Positions 1-5,515 are shown, numbered from the stretch's first letter. The stretch: DNA of 6,351 nt from an uncultured Chloroflexota bacterium (GCA_913020235.1 CAJWBT010000142.1:1-6351); one strand, 5' to 3'. Program-made: numbers and translations. The notes: generated by a model from the letters alone, not told the origin.

Positions 1-44
1 GACTCGTAGTAAAGCTCGATGCCGTTGATCGGCGCCTTGGGCAT
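1..44 (-). CDS. Partial 5' end of a probable alpha/beta hydrolase
   Basis: Only the first 14 codons and part of the fifteenth are inside the window; the gene runs off the left edge. Read on the minus strand from ATG at 44-42, the protein begins MPKAPINGIELYYES. A short lead followed by 'NGI-LYYE' is the usual first beta-strand of many alpha/beta hydrolase-fold enzymes (epoxide hydrolase, haloalkane dehalogenase or BioH-like). The start is supported by a GGAGG at 55-51, six nucleotides upstream of the ATG. No catalytic residue is visible, so the fold call rests on the N-terminal signature alone and the substrate is unknown. It is divergent from the small gene at 367. Confidence 0.55.
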   Translation of the reverse strand, partial: MPKAPINGIELYYE

Positions 45-336
45 GGTGCACCTCCAAATGGGATGTTCAGGGCGGCACGTATACCGCGGAGTCACTGGGA
101 ACGCCATGAGGCTAGAGGAGTCGAATCAGTATTCTACATCATTCCGCCACCTCTGCGCCTCCGGGGTTCGGGGCCGGGCCTGGAACGAGATTCTGGATGG
201 CGGGCCGAGTGTTGAAGCAGATGTGGCCGGATACCTGGCCCGATAGCCGGTCAGCCCAGAACGAAGGGCCATTTGGCCCTGGCAGCTTGGGCCGCCAAGG
301 GAGAGAATTACATTAGGCGGTGAAGACTGAGGAGGA

Positions 337-356
337 CCTATCTAGGGCTAGCTAGG
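337..356. promoter_or_regulatory. CTAG-rich near-palindrome abutting the ribosome binding site
   Basis: Twenty bases with dyad symmetry; eight of ten base pairs match (mismatches at 341/352 and at the centre 346/347). It contains three CTAG tetramers (342-345, 348-351, 352-355), a tetramer that is scarce in many bacterial genomes. The right end overlaps the AGGAGGT Shine-Dalgarno (354-360) of the gene at 367. It could be an operator, or as RNA a hairpin that partly hides the ribosome binding site. Both readings are inference. Confidence 0.35.
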
Positions 357-360
357 AGGT
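354..360 (+). promoter_or_regulatory. Ribosome binding site deciding the start of the small gene
   Basis: AGGAGGT is a near-perfect Shine-Dalgarno six nucleotides before ATG 367. The in-frame GTG at 364 is only three nucleotides away, so ATG 367 is preferred. Confidence 0.6.
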
Positions 361-366
361 GGTGTG

Positions 367-618
367 ATGGCAGCAGCAGCACTATGGGAGAGCGCTAGAG
401 AGGCAGAAGAGTTCCCGGCAGACCTGGACGCCTGGATCGCGAAAGAGCTGGCGGAGATCGTCCGGGAAGCGGAACGGGTCTCAAAGACGGAGAAGCCTGG
501 GGCAGCCAGCTGGTTCTACCAGGTTCCGTTCCCGGGTGTCCGCTACTACTCGGACCGGGCATGGCCGCACGCCGTGAAGCCGGGCAGACGCCGGGGTGCG
601 CCGCGCAAGGCTGGCTGA
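367..618 (+). CDS. Small hypothetical protein with basic C-terminal tail
   Basis: An 83-residue protein that I do not recognise. It starts at ATG 367 behind a strong AGGAGGT and stops with TGA at 616-618. Residues 2-42 are rich in Ala, Glu, Lys and Arg and should be helical and amphipathic (AWIAKELAEIVREAERV). Residues 48-66 are aromatic (WFYQVPFPGVRYYSDRAW). The tail (71-83) is basic, with GRRRGAPRK loosely resembling an AT-hook. There is no signal peptide or membrane segment. It stands alone, convergent with the TenA operon, behind a CTAG-rich palindrome. Ribosome binding site quality and composition support a real gene; no function can be given. A degenerate gene remnant is the main alternative. 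Confidence 0.5.
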   Translation: MAAAALWESAREAEEFPADLDAWIAKELAEIVREAERVSKTEKPGAASWFYQVPFPGVRYYSDRAWPHAVKPGRRRGAPRKAG

Positions 619-626
619 TTAGCCTC

Positions 627-665
<39 letters not shown>

Positions 666-687
666 ACCCACCCGACCCCATAGATAA

Positions 688-705
688 TAGCTGATAGCTG
701 ATAGC
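688..705. repeat. Second heptanucleotide array, (TAGCTGA)x2.6
   Basis: Two full and one partial copy of TAGCTGA, preceded by a degenerate TAGATAA at 681-687. In the rotation GCTGATA the unit matches five of seven bases of GCTGACC, the reverse complement of the unit at 631-665. The two arrays can therefore pair as an imperfect stem. The blocks ACCCACCC just after array one and GGGTGGG just after array two are also complementary. Confidence 0.75.
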
Positions 706-728
706 GGGTGGGGGCCGGTGGTGGCGGC

Positions 729-1382
729 TCATACCGGCCACTGTTCTTGGCGGTAAGCCATCTCCCAGAACAGGTACTCGTAGCGGCTGCTGGTCAGGAA
801 TGCCTCCCGCATGGCATCCAGCTCCCGCGGTCCCGCTTCCCGAGCCGCCGCGTCTACGAACCCCCGCCAGGCGTCCACGCTCTCCTGGAGCAGGCCGGCG
901 ACGTAGAAAGACGTCCATTGGCTGTACAGCGGGTGCTCCGACGCTCCGACGGCGTTCTTGAGTTCGTGATAGGTCCACGGGCAGGGCAGCAATGCAGCGG
1001 CGGTGGGGCCCAGGCCGTGGAGCGCCGCGGTCTTCAGCATGTGGTTGACATAAGCCGTATTGGTGGGCGAGCGCCCGGCCCGGTGGATATCTTCCAGGGT
1101 TAGCCCCACCTGTGCCAGCAGCTTGTGGTGGAGGGAACGCTCCACCGGGGTCAGCACGCGGCGGGAAAGCTCCTCCAGCGTTTGCGAGTCCGGCGCCTTG
1201 GCCAGCGCCAGGGCGACGGTCCGGGCAAACCCTTCCAGGTAAAGGTAGTCCTGGGCCAGGTAGTAGCGGAACTTCTCCAGCGGCAGGGTGCCGTCCTTGA
1301 TCTCCCTGAGGAACGGCTGGGCGAATGTGCGGCTCCAGATGGGCTCCGCCTCGGCACGCAACTGCTCGCTGAAACTATCCAT
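729..1382 (-). CDS. tenA: TenA-family protein (thiaminase II / aminopyrimidine aminohydrolase type)
   Basis: A 217-residue cytosolic all-helical TenA/THI-4 family protein. Family members hydrolyse thiamin or, more often, the amino group of degraded thiamin pyrimidines (aminomethyl-HMP to HMP) for salvage. The active-site set expected from Bacillus subtilis TenA (Asp44, Tyr47, Tyr112, Cys135, Glu205) appears intact as Asp45, Tyr48 (YLAQDYLYL), Tyr111, Cys134 (LLPCPWTY) and Glu202 (SSRYEYLFWEMAY). The Cys puts it in the TenA_C rather than the TenA_E group. Length is near normal (about 220-236), with no truncation. ATG 1382 has only a weak Shine-Dalgarno (AGGA about 11 nt upstream). It is the last gene of the minus-strand operon, 77 nt after the crotonase. 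No thiamin gene is adjacent, so the in vivo substrate may differ. Confidence 0.88.
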   Translation of the reverse strand: MDSFSEQLRAEAEPIWSRTFAQPFLREIKDGTLPLEKFRYYLAQDYLYLEGFARTVALALAKAPDSQTLEELSRRVLTPVERSLHHKLLAQVGLTLEDIHRAGRSPTNTAYVNHMLKTAALHGLGPTAAALLPCPWTYHELKNAVGASEHPLYSQWTSFYVAGLLQESVDAWRGFVDAAAREAGPRELDAMREAFLTSSRYEYLFWEMAYRQEQWPV

Positions 1383-1459
1383 GTCCTTTTCGTTCCTGAT
1401 TTACCGGGTGTTTGAGTCCCGTGGCCCCGCGGGCATCGAGTCCGGCCACCGGCTCGCCT

Positions 1460-2260
1460 TTACTGGGCTGACGGGAATCTTGGTGCGCGCTTTTCCTTGA
1501 GCGCCGCGTAGCCCTCCCGCACGTCGTCGCCGAGAAATCCCAACATTTCCGTGGCCAGCGAGTAATCGAAGGAGGTGTGGGCGGCCACTCGCAGCCACTG
1601 GTTCAGGGCCCGCTTGGTGAAACGAAGGGCCGGCTGGGGACCGGCGGCCAGGTTGCGGGCCACCTCCATCGCCTTGGGCATCAGCTCCTCGGGCGGCACC
1701 ACCAAGCTGACCAGGCCCAGTTTTTCAGCCTCTGTCCCGTCCAGGAAGCCGCAGGTCAACAGATAGTACTTGACCTTAGCCATGCTCATGAGCAGGGGCC
1801 AGATCAGGGTGGCATGGTCGCCTCCCGCCACCCCAAGCCGGATATGGCCGTCGGTGAACCGGGCCTTCTCCGACGCGATAGATATGTCGGCCAGAAGGGC
1901 CACGGCCAGTCCTGCACCTACCGCCACGCCGTTGATGGCCGAGATCACCGGTTTGTCCAGGTTCATCATGTTGTGGACGATGTCGCTGGCTTCTTGCATG
2001 TTGCTGGCGACCACCTCTGAATTGCCGATTGCCGCTTCGAGCATCTCAAAATCGCCTCCGGCGGAGAAGGCTCTTCCCGCGCCGGTGATCACGGCCACCC
2101 TCACCTCCGGGTCCTGGCCCAGGTCCACCCAGATGCGGCTCAGCTCGTTGTGTAGCTGGAAGCCCGTGGCGTTCATCTTCTCGGGGCGGTTCATCGTCAG
2201 GAGCGCGATGCCGTCTTTCTTCTCAATCAACAGGTCCTTGTAGCTGCTGTAGTCTACCAT
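1460..2260 (-). CDS. Crotonase-superfamily protein (enoyl-CoA hydratase/isomerase-like)
   Basis: A 266-residue single-domain crotonase, normal for the family, acting on an acyl-CoA in the cytosol. The N-terminus (LLTMNRPEKMNA, 20-31), the first oxyanion-hole segment (GAGRAFSAGGDFEML, 60-74) and the second (NGVAVGAGLAVALLADI, 110-126) are clear. Ungapped alignment from memory to rat mitochondrial hydratase places Ala119 where Glu144 sits (GGGCE becomes GAGLA) and His139 where Glu164 sits (FGQPE becomes FTDGH). Both catalytic Glu are therefore absent, and a simple hydratase label is unsafe. His139, Asp148 and His149 are candidate replacements. ATG 2260 follows GGAGG at 2270-2266 by 5 nt. It lies 72 nt downstream of CoA-transferase 1 and 77 nt upstream of TenA, all on one strand, so it is probably cotranscribed. 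Confidence 0.9.
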   Translation of the reverse strand: MVDYSSYKDLLIEKKDGIALLTMNRPEKMNATGFQLHNELSRIWVDLGQDPEVRVAVITGAGRAFSAGGDFEMLEAAIGNSEVVASNMQEASDIVHNMMNLDKPVISAINGVAVGAGLAVALLADISIASEKARFTDGHIRLGVAGGDHATLIWPLLMSMAKVKYYLLTCGFLDGTEAEKLGLVSLVVPPEELMPKAMEVARNLAAGPQPALRFTKRALNQWLRVAAHTSFDYSLATEMLGFLGDDVREGYAALKEKRAPRFPSAQ

Positions 2261-2303
2261 CGATACCTCCGATGCCTCCGTATTTGCCTCCGTGCTTGGT
2301 ATT

Positions 2304-2321
2304 GGCGCTTCGCGAGGCGCC
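2304..2321. repeat. Short GC-rich palindrome between CoA-transferase 1 and crotonase
   Basis: Two 9-base arms, GGCGCTTCG and CGAGGCGCC, are complementary with one G-T wobble. No T-run follows on either strand, so this is not an intrinsic terminator. It could be an intercistronic processing or mRNA-stability hairpin in the operon. Confidence 0.4.
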
Positions 2322-2332
2322 CCTACGCTTTG

Positions 2333-3556
2333 CTAGAATATCACCTCATCCGACGCCAACCGGTCCGACTCAGCGGGGGGCATTCCCAAGAGTTCCCCGA
2401 AGACGTAGGAATTGTCCTCACCGACGTTGCTGTAGCCGCCGAACTCCATCGGAGTCTGGGAGAGGCGTACCGGCATGCTCCAGGCGATGCTTTCACCTTC
2501 CTTCCACTGGGAGGCGGCCGTGGCCCGGTCCGCCTGGTAGTACCGCGTTGGGCGGTAGAACTCCCTTGCTTCAAGGTGCGCGCTGGTGTAGAGGTCCTTT
2601 CCCTGGGAAACGATGCCGGCCGGTACCCCGGCTTCCTGCAATCTCCGCATCACCTCTTCAGCGGGGAGGCCGACGGTCCACTGGCGAATGTGCCGGTCCA
2701 GTTCATCCTGGTGGCGAGACCGGCCCAGCATGGTGGCGAACCGAGGCTCCCGGCACCACTCTGGGCTGCCCAGGGAGCGGCAAAAAGCCCCCCACTCCTG
2801 GTCGGTGCCCACGGCGATGGCGCAGTACCTGCCATCCCCCTGGCACGGGTAAACCCCGTGGGGCACCGCCGACGGGTCCCGGTTCCCCATCCGCTCCGGT
2901 ACCCTGCCGTTGACCTGATGGTCCAGGATTGCCGGGCCGGAAGTGACCGCGCCGGAGTTGAAAACGGAGGATTCCATCGTTGCGGTTTGCCCGGTGAGCC
3001 GCCGCCGGAGCAGTGCCCCGATGATGGCGACCGGCTGGAACACGCCGGTATGGTAGTCGGAGTAGGAGGTATTGACGGCCACCGGTGGCTCTCCGGGGGA
3101 CCCGCTCATCAGGGACACGCCGGACATGTGTTGCACCAGGATACCGTAAGACTTGTAGGTGTGGTAGGGCCCGTGCCCCCCCAGTCCCGTCTGCCACATG
3201 ATGACAATGTCCGGTCTGGCCTCTCTGATCTGGGGGAAGTCGATGCCCCACCTGGCCAGGATATTGCGCCGGAAGTTGGTCATGAACACGTCGCTGACCT
3301 TGATCAGCTCCATGAAGACGTCTTTGCCCTCAGGGGTCCGGACATCCAGGGTGATCCGTTTCTTGGACCGGTGGTAATCTGGCTGCCCCGCACCCCGGGA
3401 CCACGCGGGGATGAAGGCCATCTCGTCGAGAACCTTGTTGGTCTCAAGCTTGATGACCTCGGCCCCGAGGGAGCCCAATATGCGCCCGGTCATGGGCAGC
3501 GCGACGTAGGGGCCGAACTCCAGTACGCGAACGCCCTCAAGTGCCTGCATGGACAT
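2333..3556 (-). CDS. Class III (CaiB/BaiF) CoA-transferase, paralogue 1
   Basis: A 407-residue CoA-transferase of family III, the enzymes that move CoA between carboxylic acids through an aspartyl-CoA thioester in an interlocked dimer. The N-terminal signature LEGVRVLEFGPYVALPMTGRILGSLGAEVIKLE (6-38) is intact. KKRITLDVRTPEGKD (65-79), SDVFMTNFRRNIL (88-100) and TGLGGHGPY (123-131) follow as usual. The nucleophile is expected at Asp167 in NTSYSDYHTG, close to Asp169 of formyl-CoA transferase, so it looks active. Length is normal. ATG 3556 is preferred because GGAGA at 3565-3561 lies 4-5 nt before it; the second Met (3550) is too far. It is first in the operon with crotonase and TenA, behind a putative extended -10. 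It may charge the acid the crotonase uses; the substrate is unknown. Confidence 0.92.
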   Translation of the reverse strand: MSMQALEGVRVLEFGPYVALPMTGRILGSLGAEVIKLETNKVLDEMAFIPAWSRGAGQPDYHRSKKRITLDVRTPEGKDVFMELIKVSDVFMTNFRRNILARWGIDFPQIREARPDIVIMWQTGLGGHGPYHTYKSYGILVQHMSGVSLMSGSPGEPPVAVNTSYSDYHTGVFQPVAIIGALLRRRLTGQTATMESSVFNSGAVTSGPAILDHQVNGRVPERMGNRDPSAVPHGVYPCQGDGRYCAIAVGTDQEWGAFCRSLGSPEWCREPRFATMLGRSRHQDELDRHIRQWTVGLPAEEVMRRLQEAGVPAGIVSQGKDLYTSAHLEAREFYRPTRYYQADRATAASQWKEGESIAWSMPVRLSQTPMEFGGYSNVGEDNSYVFGELLGMPPAESDRLASDEVIF

Positions 3557-3560
3557 CGAT

Positions 3561-3565
3561 TCTCC
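3561..3565 (-). promoter_or_regulatory. Ribosome binding site of CoA-transferase 1
   Basis: GGAGA on the minus strand, four nucleotides before ATG 3556. It favours this start over the in-frame ATG two codons later. Confidence 0.5.
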
Positions 3566-3608
3566 GGCCGGCTACGGATTGGACTTGGATTCGCCCGTCG
3601 CAGAGGCA

Positions 3609-3654
3609 GTTCGCGAACCGGCCCGGCCCGGGCATATCCTGTTCTCGTGCCCGG
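3609..3654. repeat. Palindrome and hairpin in the CoA-transferase 1 leader
   Basis: A perfect 10-bp palindrome GTTCGCGAAC (3609-3618) lies next to a perfect 7-bp inverted repeat (CCGGGCA at 3628-3634, TGCCCGG at 3648-3654, 13-nt loop). Both fall between the putative promoter and the CoA-transferase 1 start, so they would lie in its 5' leader. An operator or leader structure is possible; function is inferred only from position. Confidence 0.4.
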
Positions 3655-3684
3655 AATCTGGGCAGGGGTCCCTACGGCTCCTAG

Positions 3685-3693
3685 ATTGTAACA
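3685..3693 (-). promoter_or_regulatory. Putative extended -10 promoter for the CoA-transferase 1 operon
   Basis: On the minus strand the sequence reads TGTTACAAT, a TGn extended -10 joined to TACAAT (five of six to TATAAT). No good -35 lies 17 bp upstream, which extended -10 promoters can tolerate. The predicted transcript would start near 3678, giving a leader of about 120 nt. Confidence 0.35.
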
Positions 3694-3750
3694 CCGGCGG
3701 GCAAGGCGCCCGGAGGCGACTGCCGAGGCCGCGTCTCACGCGCACCGGGG

Positions 3751-3781
3751 TCCGAAAGGTTAGAAACCTCGGTCGGAGGTT
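3751..3781. repeat. Overlapping, mutually exclusive inverted repeats
   Basis: AGGTT (3757-3761) pairs with AACCT (3765-3769) inside an outer stem TCCGA (3751-3755)/TCGGA (3773-3777). The same AACCTC (3765-3770) can instead pair with GAGGTT (3776-3781). The region ends 22 nt before the GGAGG of the small plus-strand frame at 3816. It is also upstream of the minus-strand extended -10 at 3693. Confidence 0.4.
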
Positions 3782-3802
3782 GACCCAATTTCTACCGGGG
3801 CA

Positions 3803-3807
3803 GGAGG
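3803..3807 (+). promoter_or_regulatory. Shine-Dalgarno deciding the start of the small frame at 3816
   Basis: GGAGG, eight nucleotides before the in-frame GTG 3816. It is the only strong ribosome binding site in this long frame and is the reason for starting the gene here. Confidence 0.4.
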
Positions 3808-3815
3808 GTCTCACC

Positions 3816-4172
3816 GTGGGCGCAGATAAACATTTGGCCGGTACCAAGGCAAGCTGCTGTGATGCCTGGTGGGATAGCCTGACCCCGCTACAGAGGATGT
3901 GGCTCCACACCCATCTTTGGGACCTGGAGATACTCGCCGGCTGGACATCCCAGGTCATGGTCCAAACCGTGGCCAAGCGCCACGGTTTGAGCATGGGCCG
4001 CTATGCCACGTCTCCCGCCGGCAGCTACTGGTACTCAGTCAACTTGGCGATAACGGCATGTCATTCTGAGGAGCGGAGGGACGTAGAATCTCAGCGTAAC
4101 AAGGAGATTCTTCCCTTCGCTCATAATGACATCCATCAATTTCAGGTTGACTTAGTACTTGTGTACTCTTGA
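3816..4172 (+). CDS. Possible small hypothetical protein with a repeat-encoded C-terminus
   Basis: An uncertain 118-residue gene that I do not recognise. It starts with GTG at 3816, eight nucleotides after GGAGG (3803-3807), and ends with TGA at 4170-4172. Residues 16-80 look protein-like and Trp-rich, with a probable helix (DSLTPLQRMWLHTHLWDLEIL) and a stretch (TVAKRHGLSMGRYA, 51-64) faintly like a helix-turn-helix. From about residue 81 to 106 (CHSEERRDVES to FAHND) the sequence comes entirely from the palindromic repeat at 4058-4132, so the native C-terminus has probably been replaced or extended. A 10-bp perfect hairpin lies within codons 50-58. It is flanked by minus-strand genes on both sides. 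It may be a decaying gene or non-coding; the Shine-Dalgarno is the main evidence in favour. Confidence 0.35.
   Translation: MGADKHLAGTKASCCDAWWDSLTPLQRMWLHTHLWDLEILAGWTSQVMVQTVAKRHGLSMGRYATSPAGSYWYSVNLAITACHSEERRDVESQRNKEILPFAHNDIHQFQVDLVLVYS
3963..3989. repeat. Perfect 10-bp inverted repeat
   Basis: CAAACCGTGG (3963-3972) and CCACGGTTTG (3980-3989) flank a 7-nt loop CCAAGCG. Flanking CATG copies (3956-3959, 3992-3995) extend the symmetry with a bulge. No T-run follows on either strand, so it is not a standard terminator. It falls within the small frame at 3816-4172. Confidence 0.6.
4058..4132. repeat. Long palindromic intergenic repeat (REP/MITE-like)
   Basis: About 75 bp that folds almost end to end. 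The outer arms ATGTCATTCTGAG (4058-4070) and CTCATAATGACAT (4120-4132) match at 12 of 13 positions. The middle arms GAGCGGAGGG (4071-4080) and CCCTTCGCTC (4113-4122) match at 9 of 10. The inner arms AGAATCTC (4085-4092) and GAGATTCT (4104-4111) are perfect. The pattern TGTCATTCTGAG...GAATCTC...GAGATTC...AATGACA is a widely dispersed bacterial intergenic repeat, familiar when translated as CHSEER...FAQND. It carries no gene; it is probably a non-autonomous mobile palindrome that has inserted into or beside the small frame at 3816. Confidence 0.8.
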
Positions 4173-4270
4173 GGCAAGACCCTTCGATGGGGCATCACAA
4201 GTTACACCTTTTCGTTCTCGGGGTGACTCTTCGTGGCGGGCCGGAGGTTAGAGCAAGCTTGGAGGAATAC

Positions 4271-5506
4271 TTAGATCACCCCTGACGCGCGCAAGAACGC
4301 CAGGTCCGTCTTTTCGAATCCCAGCTCATCGCAGTAGATCTCCAGGTTGTCTTGCCCCAGCAGCGGCGCGGCGGCCTGGGCCGGGGATATGTCCTCGCTG
4401 TTGAAGACGCCCAGGGGATACTTGAGGGTACCTATTTCCGGGTGGTCCAGCTCGGCCCAAAAGTGGCTGGCCTCCAGCTGAGGGTCGCCAAGCAAGTCCG
4501 CCACGTCGTTGACTGGAATGAAAACCAGGTTGCGCTTCTGGCCCTCGTGGAAAAGCTCGTCGGCGGTGAACCTGGTGGTGAAGTCGATGAACATCGCGGT
4601 GATGAGGTCAATGTGTGGCGCCCTATCCTGGTTCCCGCCCCGGTATCGCTCGTTGAGTATCTCTTCGTTTCCCGTCACCTCGTGCACCCACCGGGCCAGC
4701 GTGTCCCACTCCCTGGAGGTGATGATGCCCGCCGAAATCCAGCCGTCCCGGCAAGGGAAAGCGCCGAGGGGAATGACCAGGTTAGAGGTGGTGCCCACCC
4801 GGGTGACGTTCTCTCCCATCTGCATCCAAGCCAGGGCGGGGTGGGCATCGGTGTAGTAGGTGATCAGGGATTCCTGGAGCGACACGTCAATGTACTGGCC
4901 CTCCCCGGAGAGCAGGTCGCGGTGATAGAGGGCGGCCAGTATCGCGACCGCGGCGTACTGGGCGGCCGGGAAGTGGGAATGTTCGTTTCCCTGCCGTAGG
5001 GGCGGTCCGTCGGGGTCTCCGGTAATCTGCATGTAGCCGCTGGTGGCCATGGAGATCAGGTCGGAGGACTTGAAGTCCTTCCAGGGGCCGGACTGGCCGA
5101 AGGGGGTGACCGACGCCATGACCAGCCTCGGGTTCGCCGTGCGCAGGGAATCGTAATCCAGCCCCAAGTCCTTCAGGTACCCGGCGGGGAAACCCTCGAC
5201 CACGACATCGGCCTTGGCCGCCAGGCGTTTGAATATCGACCGTCCCATCTCGGTTTCCAGGTTGAGGGTAATGGAGCGTTTGTTGGTGTTGTAGAAGAGG
5301 AAGTACAAGCTCCGCTCAGGATGGGGGTCGTCTTCTGGGAAGGGGCCCCTGGTCCGGCCGGCGTCGCCCGACGGCGGTTCTACCTTCACCACGTCCGCGC
5401 CGTAGTCCGCCAGCAGCTTGGCGCAGAACACCCCGAAGTTACCGGCCAGGTCCAGGACCCGGTAGGGCGGGAGGAGGCGCCCGTCGCGAGGAACTAGAGG
5501 CTGCAT
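4271..5506 (-). CDS. Class III (CaiB/BaiF) CoA-transferase-like protein, paralogue 2, non-canonical
   Basis: A 411-residue family III CoA-transferase homologue. It has the N-terminal Rossmann-like signature (YRVLDLAGNFGVFCAKLLADYGADVVKVEPPSGD, 15-48), NTNKRSITLNL (73-83), ADVVVEGFPAGYL (99-111) and TPFGQSGPW (134-142). The segment with the nucleophilic Asp aligns without gaps to paralogue 1: NTSYSDYHTG becomes GNEHSHFPAA, so His178 replaces Asp167. Either the chemistry differs or the protein does not form an aspartyl-CoA. ATG 5506 is chosen because a TTGACG-17-TACAAT promoter ends 9 nt before it, implying a near-leaderless mRNA. The longer frame from GTG 5569 adds 21 residues (MRFSRRQLLDAAV...) not typical of the family and has no good Shine-Dalgarno. 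It stops with TAA, 714 bp before CoA-transferase 1, and is divergent from the aminotransferase. Confidence 0.88.
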   Translation of the reverse strand: MQPLVPRDGRLLPPYRVLDLAGNFGVFCAKLLADYGADVVKVEPPSGDAGRTRGPFPEDDPHPERSLYFLFYNTNKRSITLNLETEMGRSIFKRLAAKADVVVEGFPAGYLKDLGLDYDSLRTANPRLVMASVTPFGQSGPWKDFKSSDLISMATSGYMQITGDPDGPPLRQGNEHSHFPAAQYAAVAILAALYHRDLLSGEGQYIDVSLQESLITYYTDAHPALAWMQMGENVTRVGTTSNLVIPLGAFPCRDGWISAGIITSREWDTLARWVHEVTGNEEILNERYRGGNQDRAPHIDLITAMFIDFTTRFTADELFHEGQKRNLVFIPVNDVADLLGDPQLEASHFWAELDHPEIGTLKYPLGVFNSEDISPAQAAAPLLGQDNLEIYCDELGFEKTDLAFLRASGVI

Positions 5507-5515
5507 GACGCGAGG

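Larger units (their letters stand above)
45..366. other. Gene-free divergent spacer
   Basis: This 322-bp stretch separates the minus-strand hydrolase start from the plus-strand small gene. Open frames crossing it have no coding character. It holds the hydrolase ribosome binding site (51-55), a short GC-rich inverted repeat (265-270 with 275-280, 4-nt loop ATTT), a weak possible plus-strand promoter (TTGGGC at 287-292, 16 bp, TACATT at 309-314) and the CTAG-rich palindrome at 337-356. A TAGAAT-like minus-strand -10 (136-131) lacks a recognisable -35. Nothing else is supported. Confidence 0.5.

Noticed and set aside
19..246. A 75-codon plus-strand open frame at the left end
   Set aside because: Its start lies inside the antisense hydrolase start, with no ribosome binding site and no coding character.
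708..1103. A 131-codon plus-strand open frame over the TenA gene
   Set aside because: It is antisense to a gene with an intact TenA active site and has no independent coding evidence.
2330..3691. A 453-codon plus-strand open frame
   Set aside because: It lies antisense to the well-supported CoA-transferase 1. Its protein is Pro/Gly/Arg/His-rich with no family signature. It is an artefact of high GC at third positions of the real gene.
3572..3994. A 140-codon minus-strand open frame in the spacer before CoA-transferase 1
   Set aside because: Its composition (Arg, Ser, Cys, Pro) is not protein-like, there is no Shine-Dalgarno, and it spans the putative promoter and leader hairpins of CoA-transferase 1.
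4173..4270. Possible intrinsic terminator between the 3816 frame and CoA-transferase 2
   Set aside because: No stable hairpin followed by a T-run was found on either strand in this convergent spacer.
4313..4321. TTCGAATCC resembling a tRNA T-loop
   Set aside because: It lies in the 3' coding end of CoA-transferase 2. No acceptor, D or anticodon arms could be fitted around it.
4352..4999. A 215-codon plus-strand open frame
   Set aside because: It is antisense to CoA-transferase 2, has no ribosome binding site or motif, and is Val/Gly/Arg-rich like a shadow frame.
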